Origin: Dryomyza anilis
Taxonomy: Eukaryota > Arthropoda > Insecta > Diptera > Dryomyzidae
Reading direction: 5' to 3'
Assembly (NCBI GenBank): GCA_951804985.1
Contig: OX638131.1
Span: forward strand, 60,262,447-60,326,446
Length of the DNA stretch: 64,000 bases
Under the pieces are notes generated by a model that searched no databases, was not told the origin of the DNA, and worked only from the letters and a program-made list of their open reading frames with translations. Positions 12,032 to 22,561 of this stretch are shown here, in pieces. How positions within the stretch are numbered: position 1 is the stretch's first letter; each line of letters starts with the position of its first letter. Made by a program: the position numbers and the translations under genes.

Positions 12032-12240
12032 CTACACACATAGAAAATAATTGTTAAATTTTGAAACTAAATATTATCAATTTCTTGAAAGCAAAAAATG
12101 ACAATATTATTTTTAGTTTGAAAATAATATAATTAATTTTTGTTATTGAGTGTAGAATAACTTTGACGTATAAAATTATTATTTATATTTTGAAGTTTTA
12201 TATTATTATTTTCAAAAATATTCGTTATTGTCGCGCGATA
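12032..12240 (+). repeat. Dispersed AT-rich repeat, copy 2
   Basis: Begins ACACACATAGAAAATAA and shares ordered blocks with 2442-2665, including a CGCG-containing end (TTATTGTCGCGCGATAG). Non-coding. Confidence 0.6.
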
Positions 12241-13292
12241 GTTCGGCGGCCCCGCTATCGAACTTATACACTTTATATGTTTTTTATGTGAAATATTACA
12301 TCGGCAGCAACGTCTGATGGCCGCACGCTAATAATCCTTTAATTATTTTCCAATAAATAATTTTATATTTGAATTCTTTTAATTTAAACTTAGACTTTAT
12401 TTCAACACTTTTCAGCTCAATATTTTTGGCTTCTTACACCTCTAAACTCTATTTCACAACTTACATAAAATTTAACTTAACTATTGTAAGAAAGCATGTT
12501 TCAAATCTACATGTTCCGGCAGAGTGCCGTGCGCAAATTCCACTCACTATTTGCTTCCGTAAGGGAAAAGGCCCTTAGCCAATCATGATGCTGCTGGTTT
12601 GACCCAGCTTCGCTCATACTGTTGCTAGTTCATTGGCTTGCTTGACTATGACACATATGTCCTACGTTGCACTTTACTGCAACGTAACGATAACTGCATG
12701 AAGTAGTCATCGCGTAAGTATGTCACGATACGATTATAATATCAACGTATAGTGGCTTACCAAAACATTTATTTTAAGAAAAAATTATTATTAAAATTAA
12801 TAATAGTTTTTTCTTTTACATAATTGATATTGCCTAAAAATTATACTCTTATCAGTTTACTTAACAAGTCTTATCAATATATCTGAATATTATCTAAAAA
12901 AAATATATGATAAAAATATTACAATTTATCATATTCTATTTTAAAATGACCCCACCACCGAACATAGTTTATAATGCACAGAACATTGCAGTTGGCAAAA
13001 CAGTAGCTTCTTAGGTTACCGCTTTGTAATTGCTTTGTTTTGTGTTGTTCTGTTGTTATTCTTATTTATATGTGCGAGCAATTATGCTTTATTTTGTGCA
13101 ATGAATTATTTACTTGAACTTAGGCATATTCGACGATATTCCAACTAAAATACTTAAATTTTTTTTCCCACACCTTTTTTTTATATATATATTTTTTTGT
13201 TTTTCAATCCCTCTTTTGTTTTCCCTCAAATTATTAATTCAAATTTATAATATATATAGAATATTCTTCTTGAATCCCTCATACTCATACCC
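12241..13292 (-). other. 3' flank of the env remnant, possible LTR
   Basis: No coding motif. The stretch near 12985-13060 (GGCAAAACAGTAGCTTC, GGTTACCGCTTTG) matches sequence at about 62583-62660, which lies in the same position downstream of the second env. This suggests both are 3' terminal regions (LTR or UTR) of related retroviral elements. LTR borders cannot be set without the paired LTR. Confidence 0.4.
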
Positions 13293-15210
13293 CTACATCA
13301 TTCCATAAGCTGGTCCCAATGTCGTTATGGTTGGCTTTCGACTCTGCTCTTCGTCCACATGTTTCTGTTTAACAACTTCAGCTCGTTGACTTGTGGTTGG
13401 CCGAAATGCAATACGCTCCTCTAATTCTTTCTCCTCAATTTTTACGCTACTGATAGCATTTATTGTTGCTACTGTCTCCCTATCCTTCAGTGACTTTTTT
13501 AGCTTTCTCGATGATTCTACTCGAAGGTACCAAAAATACGCTAATACCACGAAGATTAATACCAACACTACCATGCCGTACGATGCTCCCATAGTCTTCA
13601 ACTCGTGCTGATGCTTTAGCCATTCTAGCCGCTCCTGCTTCTGACTCAATTCCTCTTTCAGATCTTCAAAACTGCGCTGGCCATCCCTTAGTGCTGACCG
13701 TAATTTGCTGTGGTCCGACGTCTGTATTGGCAAAAGTGTTACTGACGCATTTTCTGTGCGTAACGCTCCCCAATCCCCCTTTATATTTTCGATATTCAAG
13801 GTGTGCTCCTCTTTTTTATAGGTTACATTCCTGAACATTCTTGGTGCAGGCCTCATTCACTGACATTCACCCCATCCCTGCTAGCGTCAGTGTAGCCGTG
13901 TTTATTCCGCAAATCGCTTCGAAAACCACTGGCGTGTCAAACCTGAACAACCAGGAGTTTGAAGCCCATAGTTTCACTACCAACCCTGAACTCTTCCTAA
14001 TAGCTACATGTTCACAGGTATTCACTCTATCTGTCCTGTGTTGCATTAACGTGACCTCACAAAGTACGTTGCTAATCGTTCCTGGACGTCTACATAGCGT
14101 TATCTCCTTGTCCATCTCTTGGTTCACCGTAACACATCTTAAATGATCCTCGTGCGTTAATCCTGTGAATCTACTCCGATCCTCCGCCTCCGCTATGTAG
14201 TCATACTTTGTCTTAACCAGCGAGTCCCATTCCTCATTGATGTTAATGGGGATCGGATAAATCCTGTACAACGCAAATAACACATCATCCGGCAGTGGTG
14301 TCTTAATTATGAACATCAGACTATCCCCGTCCGGAAAAACTTGTACCTTTGACAAATGATGCGTATCAAAAGTCTGTTGAATAAACCAATTCGCTTTGCC
14401 CCTTAATTTGAGACGGGCCAACATTGCCTCTAGTTCCTTTCGGTCTATTATTGTAGGATGCAGATCCCCCTTGTAGAGATCGTCAATTATTGCCATTTCT
14501 ATTGATTGTTGTCCCTGAATCTCCATTAAATAAGCATTTATGGTTGACTGTATTTCCAACAAATGTAAAAAAAACTGTACTTTGTTGAGCTTGTTATCTA
14601 TATCTCTATTTATTTTCTGCTGTTGTTTCTGCTTCCACCTCCCTTAGAGAATCCAGCAATGGTGCTGACAGTTTTTCAAAATTAGATGTCATCACCGTCA
14701 CCTGTTTCCTCATGACGTCATAGGTTAAGCTCTCTCGGTTCTCAATGTCCTCCAGATGTTTGTATATCTTTTCTCGATCACTGTTGTCCATTACGCCGAA
14801 AGCCCAGTTAAAGCCCTCACCTACGAAATTTAGCGACCGCTTTTGGCGATTCTTTTGAATTGTTCTTTTAATAACACCCTCATTTTTCTGTAATGTCCTC
14901 ATTATCGACGATGTTTCTTGCATTGCCGCTTCACACGATCTTCCGAAATTCATTCCTGGTACGCTTGAACTCATTTTCCGGCACATTTCAATGGCTGCTT
15001 CCATATATTTTTTCGTTAGATCCAGAAAATTCGTCAACTGCAGTGGTATGAACTTAGATATCACTGTTCATTCGTCACTATAAAATAATGCCTCAGTAGT
15101 TTTCTCAAAAAATATTCTTGTCTCGTTCATCGGCGTCTGCGTGATGTTGACAGCTTCAGCTGCTGCCAACACCAGGGCCAGCATAAGGCCCTTAGCATAC
15201 TACATAAAAT
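13293..15210 (-). pseudogene. Errantivirus-type envelope glycoprotein (env), decayed
   Basis: The minus-strand pieces 15064-14606, 14562-13867 and 13856-13293 together resemble an insect retrovirus envelope. An N-terminal hydrophobic leader starts near 15175. A furin-type basic site lies near 14845, followed by a hydrophobic stretch, then a long extracellular region with several cysteines. A transmembrane helix (near 13590-13545) precedes a basic cytoplasmic tail. Such proteins sit in the host membrane or virion and mediate fusion. In-frame stops lie near 15065 and 13866, and frames change near 14620 and 13850, so this copy is inactive. No gag or pol of the same element is visible nearby. A related env runs off the right edge of the window. 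Confidence 0.75.
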
Positions 15211-15636
15211 TATACCATACACTTACATTTTAATTTCCACCTGGTTCAAATTTTTTATCTTCTTTTTTTTACTTTAAAATTCAAAAACCTAACGTTTCTT
15301 TGTGCAAAATTTAATCGTTTAATCTCAACTTTATATTTAATATCTATTTTGTCCAAACTTAAATTTGCTATAGTCGTACACTCACCGTAGAACCTCATTT
15401 AAACAATGTGTCGAACTGTCCTCAGTACTTATAAAGTATCCAAATTCAGTATTTTACAAAAACGGCGACGGATATCTTCGGTCGAAATGCGGAGTCAAAT
15501 TCGCGATTTAAAAAAAAAAAAAATTTCATACCTGACTTCTATGGACAACAATTATTTAGTTGCAGTTTATTCTTTGGATATTCAACTTCAATTTTAATCG
15601 TGCTCCGTAAGTAAAAATTGTATTTACATCTACAGG
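15211..15636. other. No gene recognised
   Basis: AT-rich spacer upstream of the two-exon gene. A 63-codon plus-strand frame (15406-15597) has no recognisable feature, although an upstream exon could lie here. A GTAAGT at 15607 is too close to the acceptor at 15636 to define an intron. Confidence 0.3.
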
Positions 15637-16203
15637 AGGACAGGTGCGAGCAACTGCGCGAGGAGCAGGATGAGCTCCGGGCTGCCCGAAGGCAGCATCC
15701 TTTAACAATTCGCGATCTAGACGCGTTACGACAACAAGGATTAGTCATCGAGCATTCAGACGAGCACAGTTAGTAACATTTATTTAAATTTTTAAATTAC
15801 TCATTTCTATTAAATATTTTTTTTTTAATTATTTTTTTTTTTTTGGCTCCTTTTTTTTTAAAAAACAGATATTCTCACAAATTTTGATGCCGTGGACTTC
15901 AGTGACGACAACGCCGAGTATGTTCGAGGTAGGATGAGCGACCACCAGGCTATGGGCCTCTGGAATAGCAATCAACTGAAATATTTCGAAGCATATTTGA
16001 CAACGCTGAGGGCGAATTGGTGGGATGAAGGCGTTGATACACGCCTGCATCGCCTCATCGAATCTTACAAGGATGATCCTACTTTTGAGGTATTTCTTTT
16101 AATCTGCCGAGAGATCGTACGTTTAGAGAAGGAAGCCGGCGCGCTGATCGGGACGCTGTTCGTCCCGCGGGTCGTCATGTACTTGGGTGCCTACACCCCC
16201 TAA
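15637..16203 (+). CDS. Unknown protein, two 3' exons of a possible host gene
   Basis: Two GC-richer segments read as consecutive exons. Exon a (15637-15769) follows an acceptor (TTTACATCTACAG) and ends at a GTTAGT donor. Exon b (15868-16203) follows AAAAAACAG and ends in TAA. The 98-bp intron joins them in phase, giving about 156 residues. The first part is a charged Glu/Arg-rich helix (EDRCEQLREEQDELRAARRQ), likely coiled coil. The second has WNSNQLKYFEAYL and ANWWDEGVD and looks globular and helical. I recognise no family. Upstream exons were not found. An AATAAA (about 16276) and an A-run follow. It could be a host gene end or a domain of an unrecognised transposon. Confidence 0.5.
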
Positions 16204-16410
16204 AATATGTGAAATTTATTTGAAAATGATGTAAACATTATGTGAAAAATTATATGAAAACCAAGATTAAAAGAAATAAAATACCCACATAAAAAAAAAA
16301 AAATAATTTACATCTATCCGTTGTTATTATTTGGAAAACAAACTGGTTATTTTCATCGTCGATTTCTACTTTTTCTTTTGTTTTAACACCAATCGCTTGG
16401 TATAAAAATG

Positions 16411-16416
16411 TATATA
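16411..16416. repeat. Polinton target-site duplication, left
   Basis: TATATA immediately before the element; the same hexamer follows it at 33508-33513. Polintons generate 6-bp duplications. Confidence 0.8.
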
Positions 16417-17783
16417 AGTAGTATGTTTGCGCCGGTTCTGGCTCAAAGGGGCTCCATGGAGCCATAAGGAGCCATGAGGAGCATTTTTTAACAGAGGTGT
16501 TGTTATTGTTTTCAATAGGGATCATTTTTTAACAGAGGTCTTGTTAGTGTATTCAGTTGAGATCAGTTTTTTATCAAAAGCGTTCTAATTATTTTCATAT
16601 GGAGTATTTTTTTAACATGGTTGGATAATATTTTATCGAAAGCGTTCTAATTATTTTCATACGGAGTATTTTTTAACATGATAAAGTAGTACGTTTGCGC
16701 CGGTTCTGGCTCAAAGGGGCTCCATGGAGCCATAAGGCCCCATGAGGACCATTTTTTAACAGAGATGTTGTTATTGTTTTCAATAGGGATCACTTTTTAA
16801 CAGAGTAGTTGTTAGTGTATTTCAATTCGGATAATTTTTTAACAGAGGTGTTGTTATTGTTTTCAATAGGGATCATTTTGTAACAGAGTAGTTGTTAGTA
16901 TAATTTCAGGTGTATTATATGTATACTATATACATTATAATGGCATGGAGCAATTGGGATGACATTTTAACATATGTTGTTAATGTTGATACATACATAT
17001 ATATTATATGTATGTTATGAAGGCATGCAGCCGTAAAGAGTAAATTTGCAACTCATATTGTTGTTGGGATAATTATTTCGGAGTAAGCATTTTTAATGGA
17101 AATATTTATAAACGTAGATATATGTACGTAATAATTTTGTTGTTGTATATGTTATAGAAGCAATTAAAATTTCAGTTTTATGCTTGATGATTTATTTTGC
17201 ATGATCATCAAGAGAGTTGAGGAACGAAGATTGTAATTTAAAACATGGCTATATGAATGAATGTTGTTATTAGACATATATTTTTTGGTGGGTAATTTTT
17301 TTGTTGTAAACAGGTAAATGCACTTCTGCATTAATGCATTGACACATATTTAATTCAAGGTGAATTTTACTACAATGGATATTGTAGTATATTTTTATTT
17401 TACAAAGTCATGGTCATTTAATTCGTTTAATTTGCTTTTATGAATGAATGGGCCATAAGACTATTTGCTTATATGAATGAATGGGCCATAAGACTCCATT
17501 GGGATCATTTTTATTTAAATTTGCATGGAGCAATAATGCTCCATTGGGATCAATTTTTAAACAACATACTATAAGTTTTAATGATTGAACATGTTAAAAC
17601 ATGTTTAATTTTATTTAGTTTTTTCTTGAGTCAAATTTTATATACTCTCTTTAAAATTTTAATTGAGTATATTTATACTAATGGAATTATCTTTTAACTC
17701 ATTTTAAAGAGATATCCATTATATATAAATGGATCGAAATTTGAATTAAAGTTATTTATCGTCTACATTACAATTTGATAGGA
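16417..17783 (+). repeat. Polinton left terminal inverted repeat
   Basis: About 1.37 kb that is the inverted counterpart of 32074-33507, ending at the shared CAATTTGATAGGA. It carries subterminal repeats of TTTTTTAACAGAGGTGTTGT type with GGGATC words. The first 60-70 bp (from AGTAGTATG through GGGGCTCCATGGAGCC) is repeated internally from about 16687. Confidence 0.9.
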
Positions 17784-17795
17784 AAAAATACTATT

Positions 17796-18074
17796 ATGGA
17801 AGTTATAAAAGTAAAAAAGTTTTTAAAAGGATTTAATAATATTTTATTTGACGATCATAAAAAACAGTTTATTAAGTTTATCCCTTATTGTAAGCATTAC
17901 CTGTATATGGAAAAAATATTAACTATTCACGGAGTACATTATAAGAGCTGTCCATGGGCCACAGATGACTTAACGGAGGGACCAGATACATGTGGTTGTT
18001 ATTATTATGACAAGGAATGCAAAGACATTGATAAGCTAATAAAATTATATTATAGAATAAAATATACAAAATAA
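17796..18074 (+). CDS. Small Cys-containing Polinton protein, unknown
   Basis: A 92-residue frame that starts at the first ATG past the inner end of the left TIR. It is lysine- and isoleucine-rich and contains HGVHYKSCPW and a CGCYYYDKEC cluster, which could bind a metal. I recognise no family. Position next to a TIR is typical of variable Polinton accessory genes. Only one unbroken frame is present, and no intron is evident. Confidence 0.55.
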   Translation: MEVIKVKKFLKGFNNILFDDHKKQFIKFIPYCKHYLYMEKILTIHGVHYKSCPWATDDLTEGPDTCGCYYYDKECKDIDKLIKLYYRIKYTK

Positions 18075-18267
18075 TTGTTTATTATTAATAATGTTTTTAT
18101 TATACTATATTCAATGAATTTGTAAAAATTTTAAATAATAGACAAATTTATAAATTATTTTCATTAAATTGTTTTATTTATTTTTTATTATAGGAAACTT
18201 AAAAATACTTTTAAAATAATGTACAGCTAAAATATTATTAATATATAAATTATATATATCAAAATAA

Positions 18268-18648
18268 TTAAAAAAACTTTTTAAAAGAAATATTTTTACT
18301 TCTTAAATATATAAATATACAGCAATAAACACCGCATAACATTGAAATTTCACTTTGTAATCGGAAATTGCTTTTAATAAATGTGGATGCATTGGTTTGA
18401 ATAAAATTTATAAATGGTTTAATAGGTGAACTCCCTGCAGAACAAAAATATTCAGCCGGCCCATTTTGAGGAAAATATATTACAATCCAATGTGATCCTG
18501 GTTTAAATGATGAATCCATATTCACAATATAAAATGCTGCCTTTTTTATTCGATTTCTAGGTAGCTGATTTGATGCAAAAACTCCTTTAAAATTTTTCTT
18601 AGTTACTAAATTTTTATATAAAATATTTTCTATATTACTTGTATTCAT
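18268..18648 (-). CDS. Polinton adenovirus-type cysteine protease (PRO)
   Basis: 126 residues, near the short end for the family. The enzyme would cleave capsid precursors during particle maturation. The catalytic His lies in PGSHWIVIYF (residues about 51-60). The nucleophile Cys is in CGVYCC (about 107-112), preceded by the conserved Gln of LQSEISMLCG. The segment after the His, AEYFCSAG, carries Cys where the third, acidic member of the triad (EYFD) normally stands, so activity is doubtful. The start ATG overlaps the stop of the major capsid frame as ATGA. The ORF itself is unbroken. Confidence 0.8.
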   Translation of the reverse strand: MNTSNIENILYKNLVTKKNFKGVFASNQLPRNRIKKAAFYIVNMDSSFKPGSHWIVIYFPQNGPAEYFCSAGSSPIKPFINFIQTNASTFIKSNFRLQSEISMLCGVYCCIFIYLRSKNISFKKFF

Positions 18649-20095
18649 AATGATTGTAATACAGTACGATTTTTATCAATTTCCAAAATACTATCAAACT
18701 CACAATATGCTAAACACGTAATTGCTTCAGAAAGTTCTTCACTGAAACGACCTTCAATTCGTATTGTACCTTGATTTATTAAGTTTCCACAGTGTGAGTT
18801 ATTGTTATGATCTGGTGTTAATATCCGAAATATCCGTTATCAAATAATTCTTTAGTTATTTGATGTCCCTTATCAAAGTAATGTATGCCAGTACCTTTAA
18901 ATAAGGTTTGATATCCCCTTGTACTTATACGTCCATGTTTATAATCAAATTCAATCGGCTGTGCTGGTACTTGTACTCCATTTACAACTAAATTAAATCT
19001 TTGTAAATTGAAATGGCGAAAGTTATACGGATTTTCCGAACGATCACCAGTATATGCTTTATTAGTTACCATACCAGTACCAGTACCTTTAAATAAGGTT
19101 TGATATCCCCTTGTACTTATACGTCCATGTTTATAATCAAATTCAATCGGCTGTGCTGGTACTTGTACTCCATTTACAACTAAATTAAATCTTTGTAAAT
19201 TGAAATGGCGAAAGTTATACGGATTTTTCGAACGATCACCAGTATATGCTTTATTAGTTACCATACCAAATATTAAGAAATTTGGAAGTTGTCCAATTAT
19301 AACATTATCTAACAGTAGATAATGATTGCCGGGGTGAATGGTGAATGTCTTGATTTCAACTTTTTTATATGGATAAATAGCATTTCTACTTTGTAAAACA
19401 TTATGATGTGCCATTAAAATATTACGATTAATGGTAAGATGATTAATGTATAAGTTAGCTTCATGAATTTTAATAGATGACTCTCCAGATTTGGAATCTT
19501 CTAGTATATAAAAAGAAGGTTTATCCATATTAAGGGTTACTTTAAGATCCACATTATTAAGAAGATATTTAGATTGATTAAATATATCTGCATGAAGTTT
19601 TCCAATCAATTCAACTCGTTCTCAATTTTTAAATGTTTTCTTTCGTCTAGCTAAACCTGGATTTTCATTCTCAACTATTGAATTAATTTTTTTTATATCT
19701 AATGACCATCCGCATGATTCAAGATGTGTAGATTTAGCATCATTTCCATAGTTTAATAATGTTTCAATATAAGATCTATAGTGATAATTATTATCAGATT
19801 GCGATACATTTCTATTATTTAAATGAACACTACAGCTCCGAAATAATGAATGAAGTAAATTGTTTATAACTCCTCCACTTCCATTAATTTCTACAATTAA
19901 TCGTAAATAAACACTACTTAGATCACGATATGTTTCACCATTTCCAAGTGAAAGAAATTCTATTGTAGTAGAGTTGTCAATTGTTGCTATTGGACTATAT
20001 GATACCTCCTCTGTTTTAATTATGCTAGTTTGTACAGGTGGTGACTCAAAAAGATCTAATTCACTTTTCATACATTCAATAAATCCTGCCATCAT
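18645..20095 (-). pseudogene. Polinton major capsid protein (MCP), interrupted
   Basis: The double jelly-roll capsid protein that would build the icosahedral shell. The N-terminal part (20095-19622) has SLGNGETYRDLSSVYLRL and related segments typical of Polinton MCP. After an in-frame TGA at 19622-19624 the same frame continues to about 18830. The usual C-terminal segment, with LTPD, NQGTIR and CEFD words, is read in another frame from about 18830 to the stop at 18645, so one frameshift is also present. A 192-bp tandem duplication adds 64 residues. Its start overlaps the PY-like frame and its stop overlaps the protease start, both as ATGA. Inactive as read. Confidence 0.88.
18891..19274 (-). 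repeat. 192-bp in-frame tandem duplication in the MCP gene
   Basis: Two adjacent 192-bp copies (18891-19082, 19083-19274) with a visible difference at one base (TTTTCC against TTTTTC near 19045/19237). The duplication is a multiple of three and repeats a 64-residue block containing NPYNFRHFNLQRF and FDYKHGRISTRGY. Near-identity indicates it is recent. Confidence 0.95.
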
Positions 20096-20479
20096 AAATA
20101 AATTAACAGTTGCCGTTTAGTTTTCATATGATCTTTTTTCTTTAGTCGTTTGAATTTTATACGTTTTCCATTCCCATCTTGTATATTTCTAATTTTGCTA
20201 ATAACTTTTTCTTTTAAATTTCGAACAGCCTTTTTACCCTGTTTTTATAGGTTTAGTACCTAACTCTTCCAAAACTGATTTTCCAATTTCGAGTGAATGA
20301 TTTTTTAAAGAATTTAATCCAGTTTTCATTAGAGGTTTTAGATGTGTATACAAGGCCGAAAAAAATGAACCAATTCCACGACCATATTGAACAATTCTAG
20401 GAGAATGGTATATATCTCCTATATTATCCAAATTTGTTCCGGATTGATTAAGATAGTACTCAGAATAAATCTTGTCCAT
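20092..20479 (-). pseudogene. Polinton PY-like protein, frameshifted
   Basis: The frame starts at 20479. After an N-terminal segment (YHSPRIVQYGRGIGSFFSAL) comes a hydrophobic and basic part (LKPLMKTGLNSLKNHSLEIG). This matches the organisation of Polinton PY proteins, small virion-associated factors placed just upstream of the capsid gene. The frame closes at 20234. A basic tail (GKKAVRNLKEKV and RIKFKRLKKKD) continues in another frame to a TGA at 20092-20094 that overlaps the MCP start. One frameshift near 20238 therefore breaks the gene. The role is inferred from position and composition. Confidence 0.65.
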
Positions 20480-20508
20480 GGTTTACATATAAATGATATC
20501 AGTACAAC

Positions 20509-21414
20509 TTATGAAGCTTCTTTTATATTACGAAAATGTAACGTGCAATAAACGGGGAATTCATTCGACATAATATTTATTTTCATTATAGAAATATTAT
20601 TTATATTTGAAGATTCCAATGGATAATATTCAATATTTTTAAAGTGAATATAATTTATTTCATTTAAACATGGAAATATTTTTAAGCATTTTATTTTTTG
20701 ATCGCCTACATATCTGGGTTTAATAATGTCTGTGTACACAAACACTAGGTTGTATAGCTCGCTAGATCTTAATTTATAACTTGTATGCGAATTAAATTTT
20801 TCATAAGAATTCGATATAACATCTAACATTTTAAGTATTGTATTCTCCGATACAAAGTGTCTATTAATACTGCTTTTTACGCCAACCAACTCAGGGTTTT
20901 CATTTATACTATCTTGAATGTCTAATTTTTCAGTTATTAATTTTAAACTTTTATCTTTTTTGTTATCGATATTCAACTCATCTTTATTTTTTTTATTTTT
21001 TTTTATTACAACTGTATCAGGATTAGAATTGCCATTGAGTTGATTTTCTGCAATTTGTGGTTTTTCTTCTCTATTCGTGATAGCTTGATTTATTTTGTCC
21101 ATGAAATTTAAATATGTGATAGGGATAGTATTTATTTTTTTATCTACTTTTAGATCACTATTTACATTTTTGATATTACTTTTATTTAACTTTAAAGTTG
21201 ATTTCAAAATATCCCTTTTATTCAAATTTCGAGATACTTCAAATGTAGATGGGTTATTAACAAGTTGAAATGAAATTTCTGTTAAACCTACAACCCAGTT
21301 TTCATTTAAAATCAAAGATTGTTTTAATAAATTTGTAAATGTAGATTTAGTATTTTCATAGATATTTGCGGAATTATTACTTAATAAAGTAACATAAAAA
21401 CTGGAATCACCCAT
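20509..21414 (-). CDS. Polinton minor capsid/penton protein
   Basis: A 301-residue uninterrupted frame beginning MGDSSFYVTLLSNNS, the typical start of Polinton penton proteins, with NENWVVGLTEISF close behind. The C-terminal half has LYNLVFVYTDIIKPRYVGD, the signature block, and ends in a short beta-rich segment (VYCTLHFRN). Single jelly-roll pentons close the capsid vertices. The central region (residues about 100-190) is lysine/asparagine-rich and probably disordered. This is one of the few Polinton genes here without a visible break. Confidence 0.85.
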   Translation of the reverse strand: MGDSSFYVTLLSNNSANIYENTKSTFTNLLKQSLILNENWVVGLTEISFQLVNNPSTFEVSRNLNKRDILKSTLKLNKSNIKNVNSDLKVDKKINTIPITYLNFMDKINQAITNREEKPQIAENQLNGNSNPDTVVIKKNKKNKDELNIDNKKDKSLKLITEKLDIQDSINENPELVGVKSSINRHFVSENTILKMLDVISNSYEKFNSHTSYKLRSSELYNLVFVYTDIIKPRYVGDQKIKCLKIFPCLNEINYIHFKNIEYYPLESSNINNISIMKINIMSNEFPVYCTLHFRNIKEAS

Positions 21415-21517
21415 CTTTTATTTTCAAATGTTTTAATAAGAATGCTAGTTTTTTATTAAAAATCACTTTATTTATATAAATATTTGAACAACATAATTAT
21501 AATAAATTAAATATAGT

Positions 21518-22463
21518 TTACTTAGTTAATAAATCGTTTTTATTGATCCATGAACTAAGTTCACTTCCAAAACCGAACCATTTGACATATACCATATCCT
21601 TTTTTTCTTTTTATAACCTTTTCAACTAGATAAGTATTTGATGTTTCTGTTTTAAGTAATTCTTCTTCATAAAATCCTCCTTTTATTAATTCTCCTTGAT
21701 AATCAATTAATTGATAAGTAATTGGATTTGTGATCTTTATTTTATTTATCTTGAATACCTCATTGGTCCAATTGGATTCATATGCTTTGTAGAAAGTACC
21801 TTTATATTTACTAATTCGAACATCATCTCCAATTTTTAATTTGCTCATCTTAAATGTTTTATTATGATTGTAAACTGTATTTAAAAGCATTTGTTGATTA
21901 GATTTATTGACATTTTTTGGAGACATTTTAATACTACGATGATATTTATTATTACATATATTTATATTTTTTGTAATCAATTCTAACCATTTATAAGTAC
22001 CTTGAAGACTAAAGTCTTTCCACATTAAATTTTTAAAAGTTCTATTAAACCTTTCAATTATTGAAGCCTTCATATTGGAAAATGTATGATAATGGTTTAT
22101 TTCAAATCGATTCATTAATTTTTTAAAATGTGAATTGAAAAATTCTTTACCCTGATCAGATTGAATATTATTTGGAATTTTATTCTTATTTTTTTCCAGA
22201 ATATTTTGCATAGCTAAGGTTACATCGATTCCACTTTTGGTTTTAACAGGAATTGCATATGCGTATTTAGAAAAAACATCTATAACAGTTAGTAAATATT
22301 TATATCCTTTATTAATCTTTGCAAAAGGTATCATTTCTACAAGATCAATTTGCCAAGTATCTGAAATACCCTTTTGTATAAACCTACGCCGTTTAAAATT
22401 TCTTCTTGCTTGTCGGTGCAATTCATTTACAAGAACTTCTTTACTCATAGTGAGTTCAGCCAA
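21518..22463 (-). pseudogene. Polinton retroviral-type integrase with chromodomain-like tail
   Basis: Joins element ends to target DNA. The catalytic core shows the three acidic positions in order: WQIDLVEM (D, residue about 39), IQSDQGKEF (D, about 102) and KASIIERFNRT (E, about 138). A basic C-terminal region follows, with YLVEKVIKRKK. The first frame closes at 21561. A second frame from about 21600 to the TAA at 21518 encodes a VKWFGFGSELSSWI segment like the end of a chromodomain. One frameshift in an A-run near 21600 thus removes the tail. The core is intact. The gene diverges from the ATPase gene. Confidence 0.88.
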
Positions 22464-22561
22464 TAATGGAAATGATTGATTTTTAAAAATTTATATTTAT
22501 ATAAAAAATACATGCTTCCAACAATTATTTTTATTTGAAGTTAGTCATAGCATAGAGAACA
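22464..22561. promoter_or_regulatory. Divergent intergenic region, integrase/ATPase
   Basis: 98 bp between the starts of two divergently oriented Polinton genes, so promoters for both should lie here. It is AT-rich and contains TTTATATTTATATAAAAAA, TATA-like on either strand. No specific factor site can be named. Confidence 0.4.
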
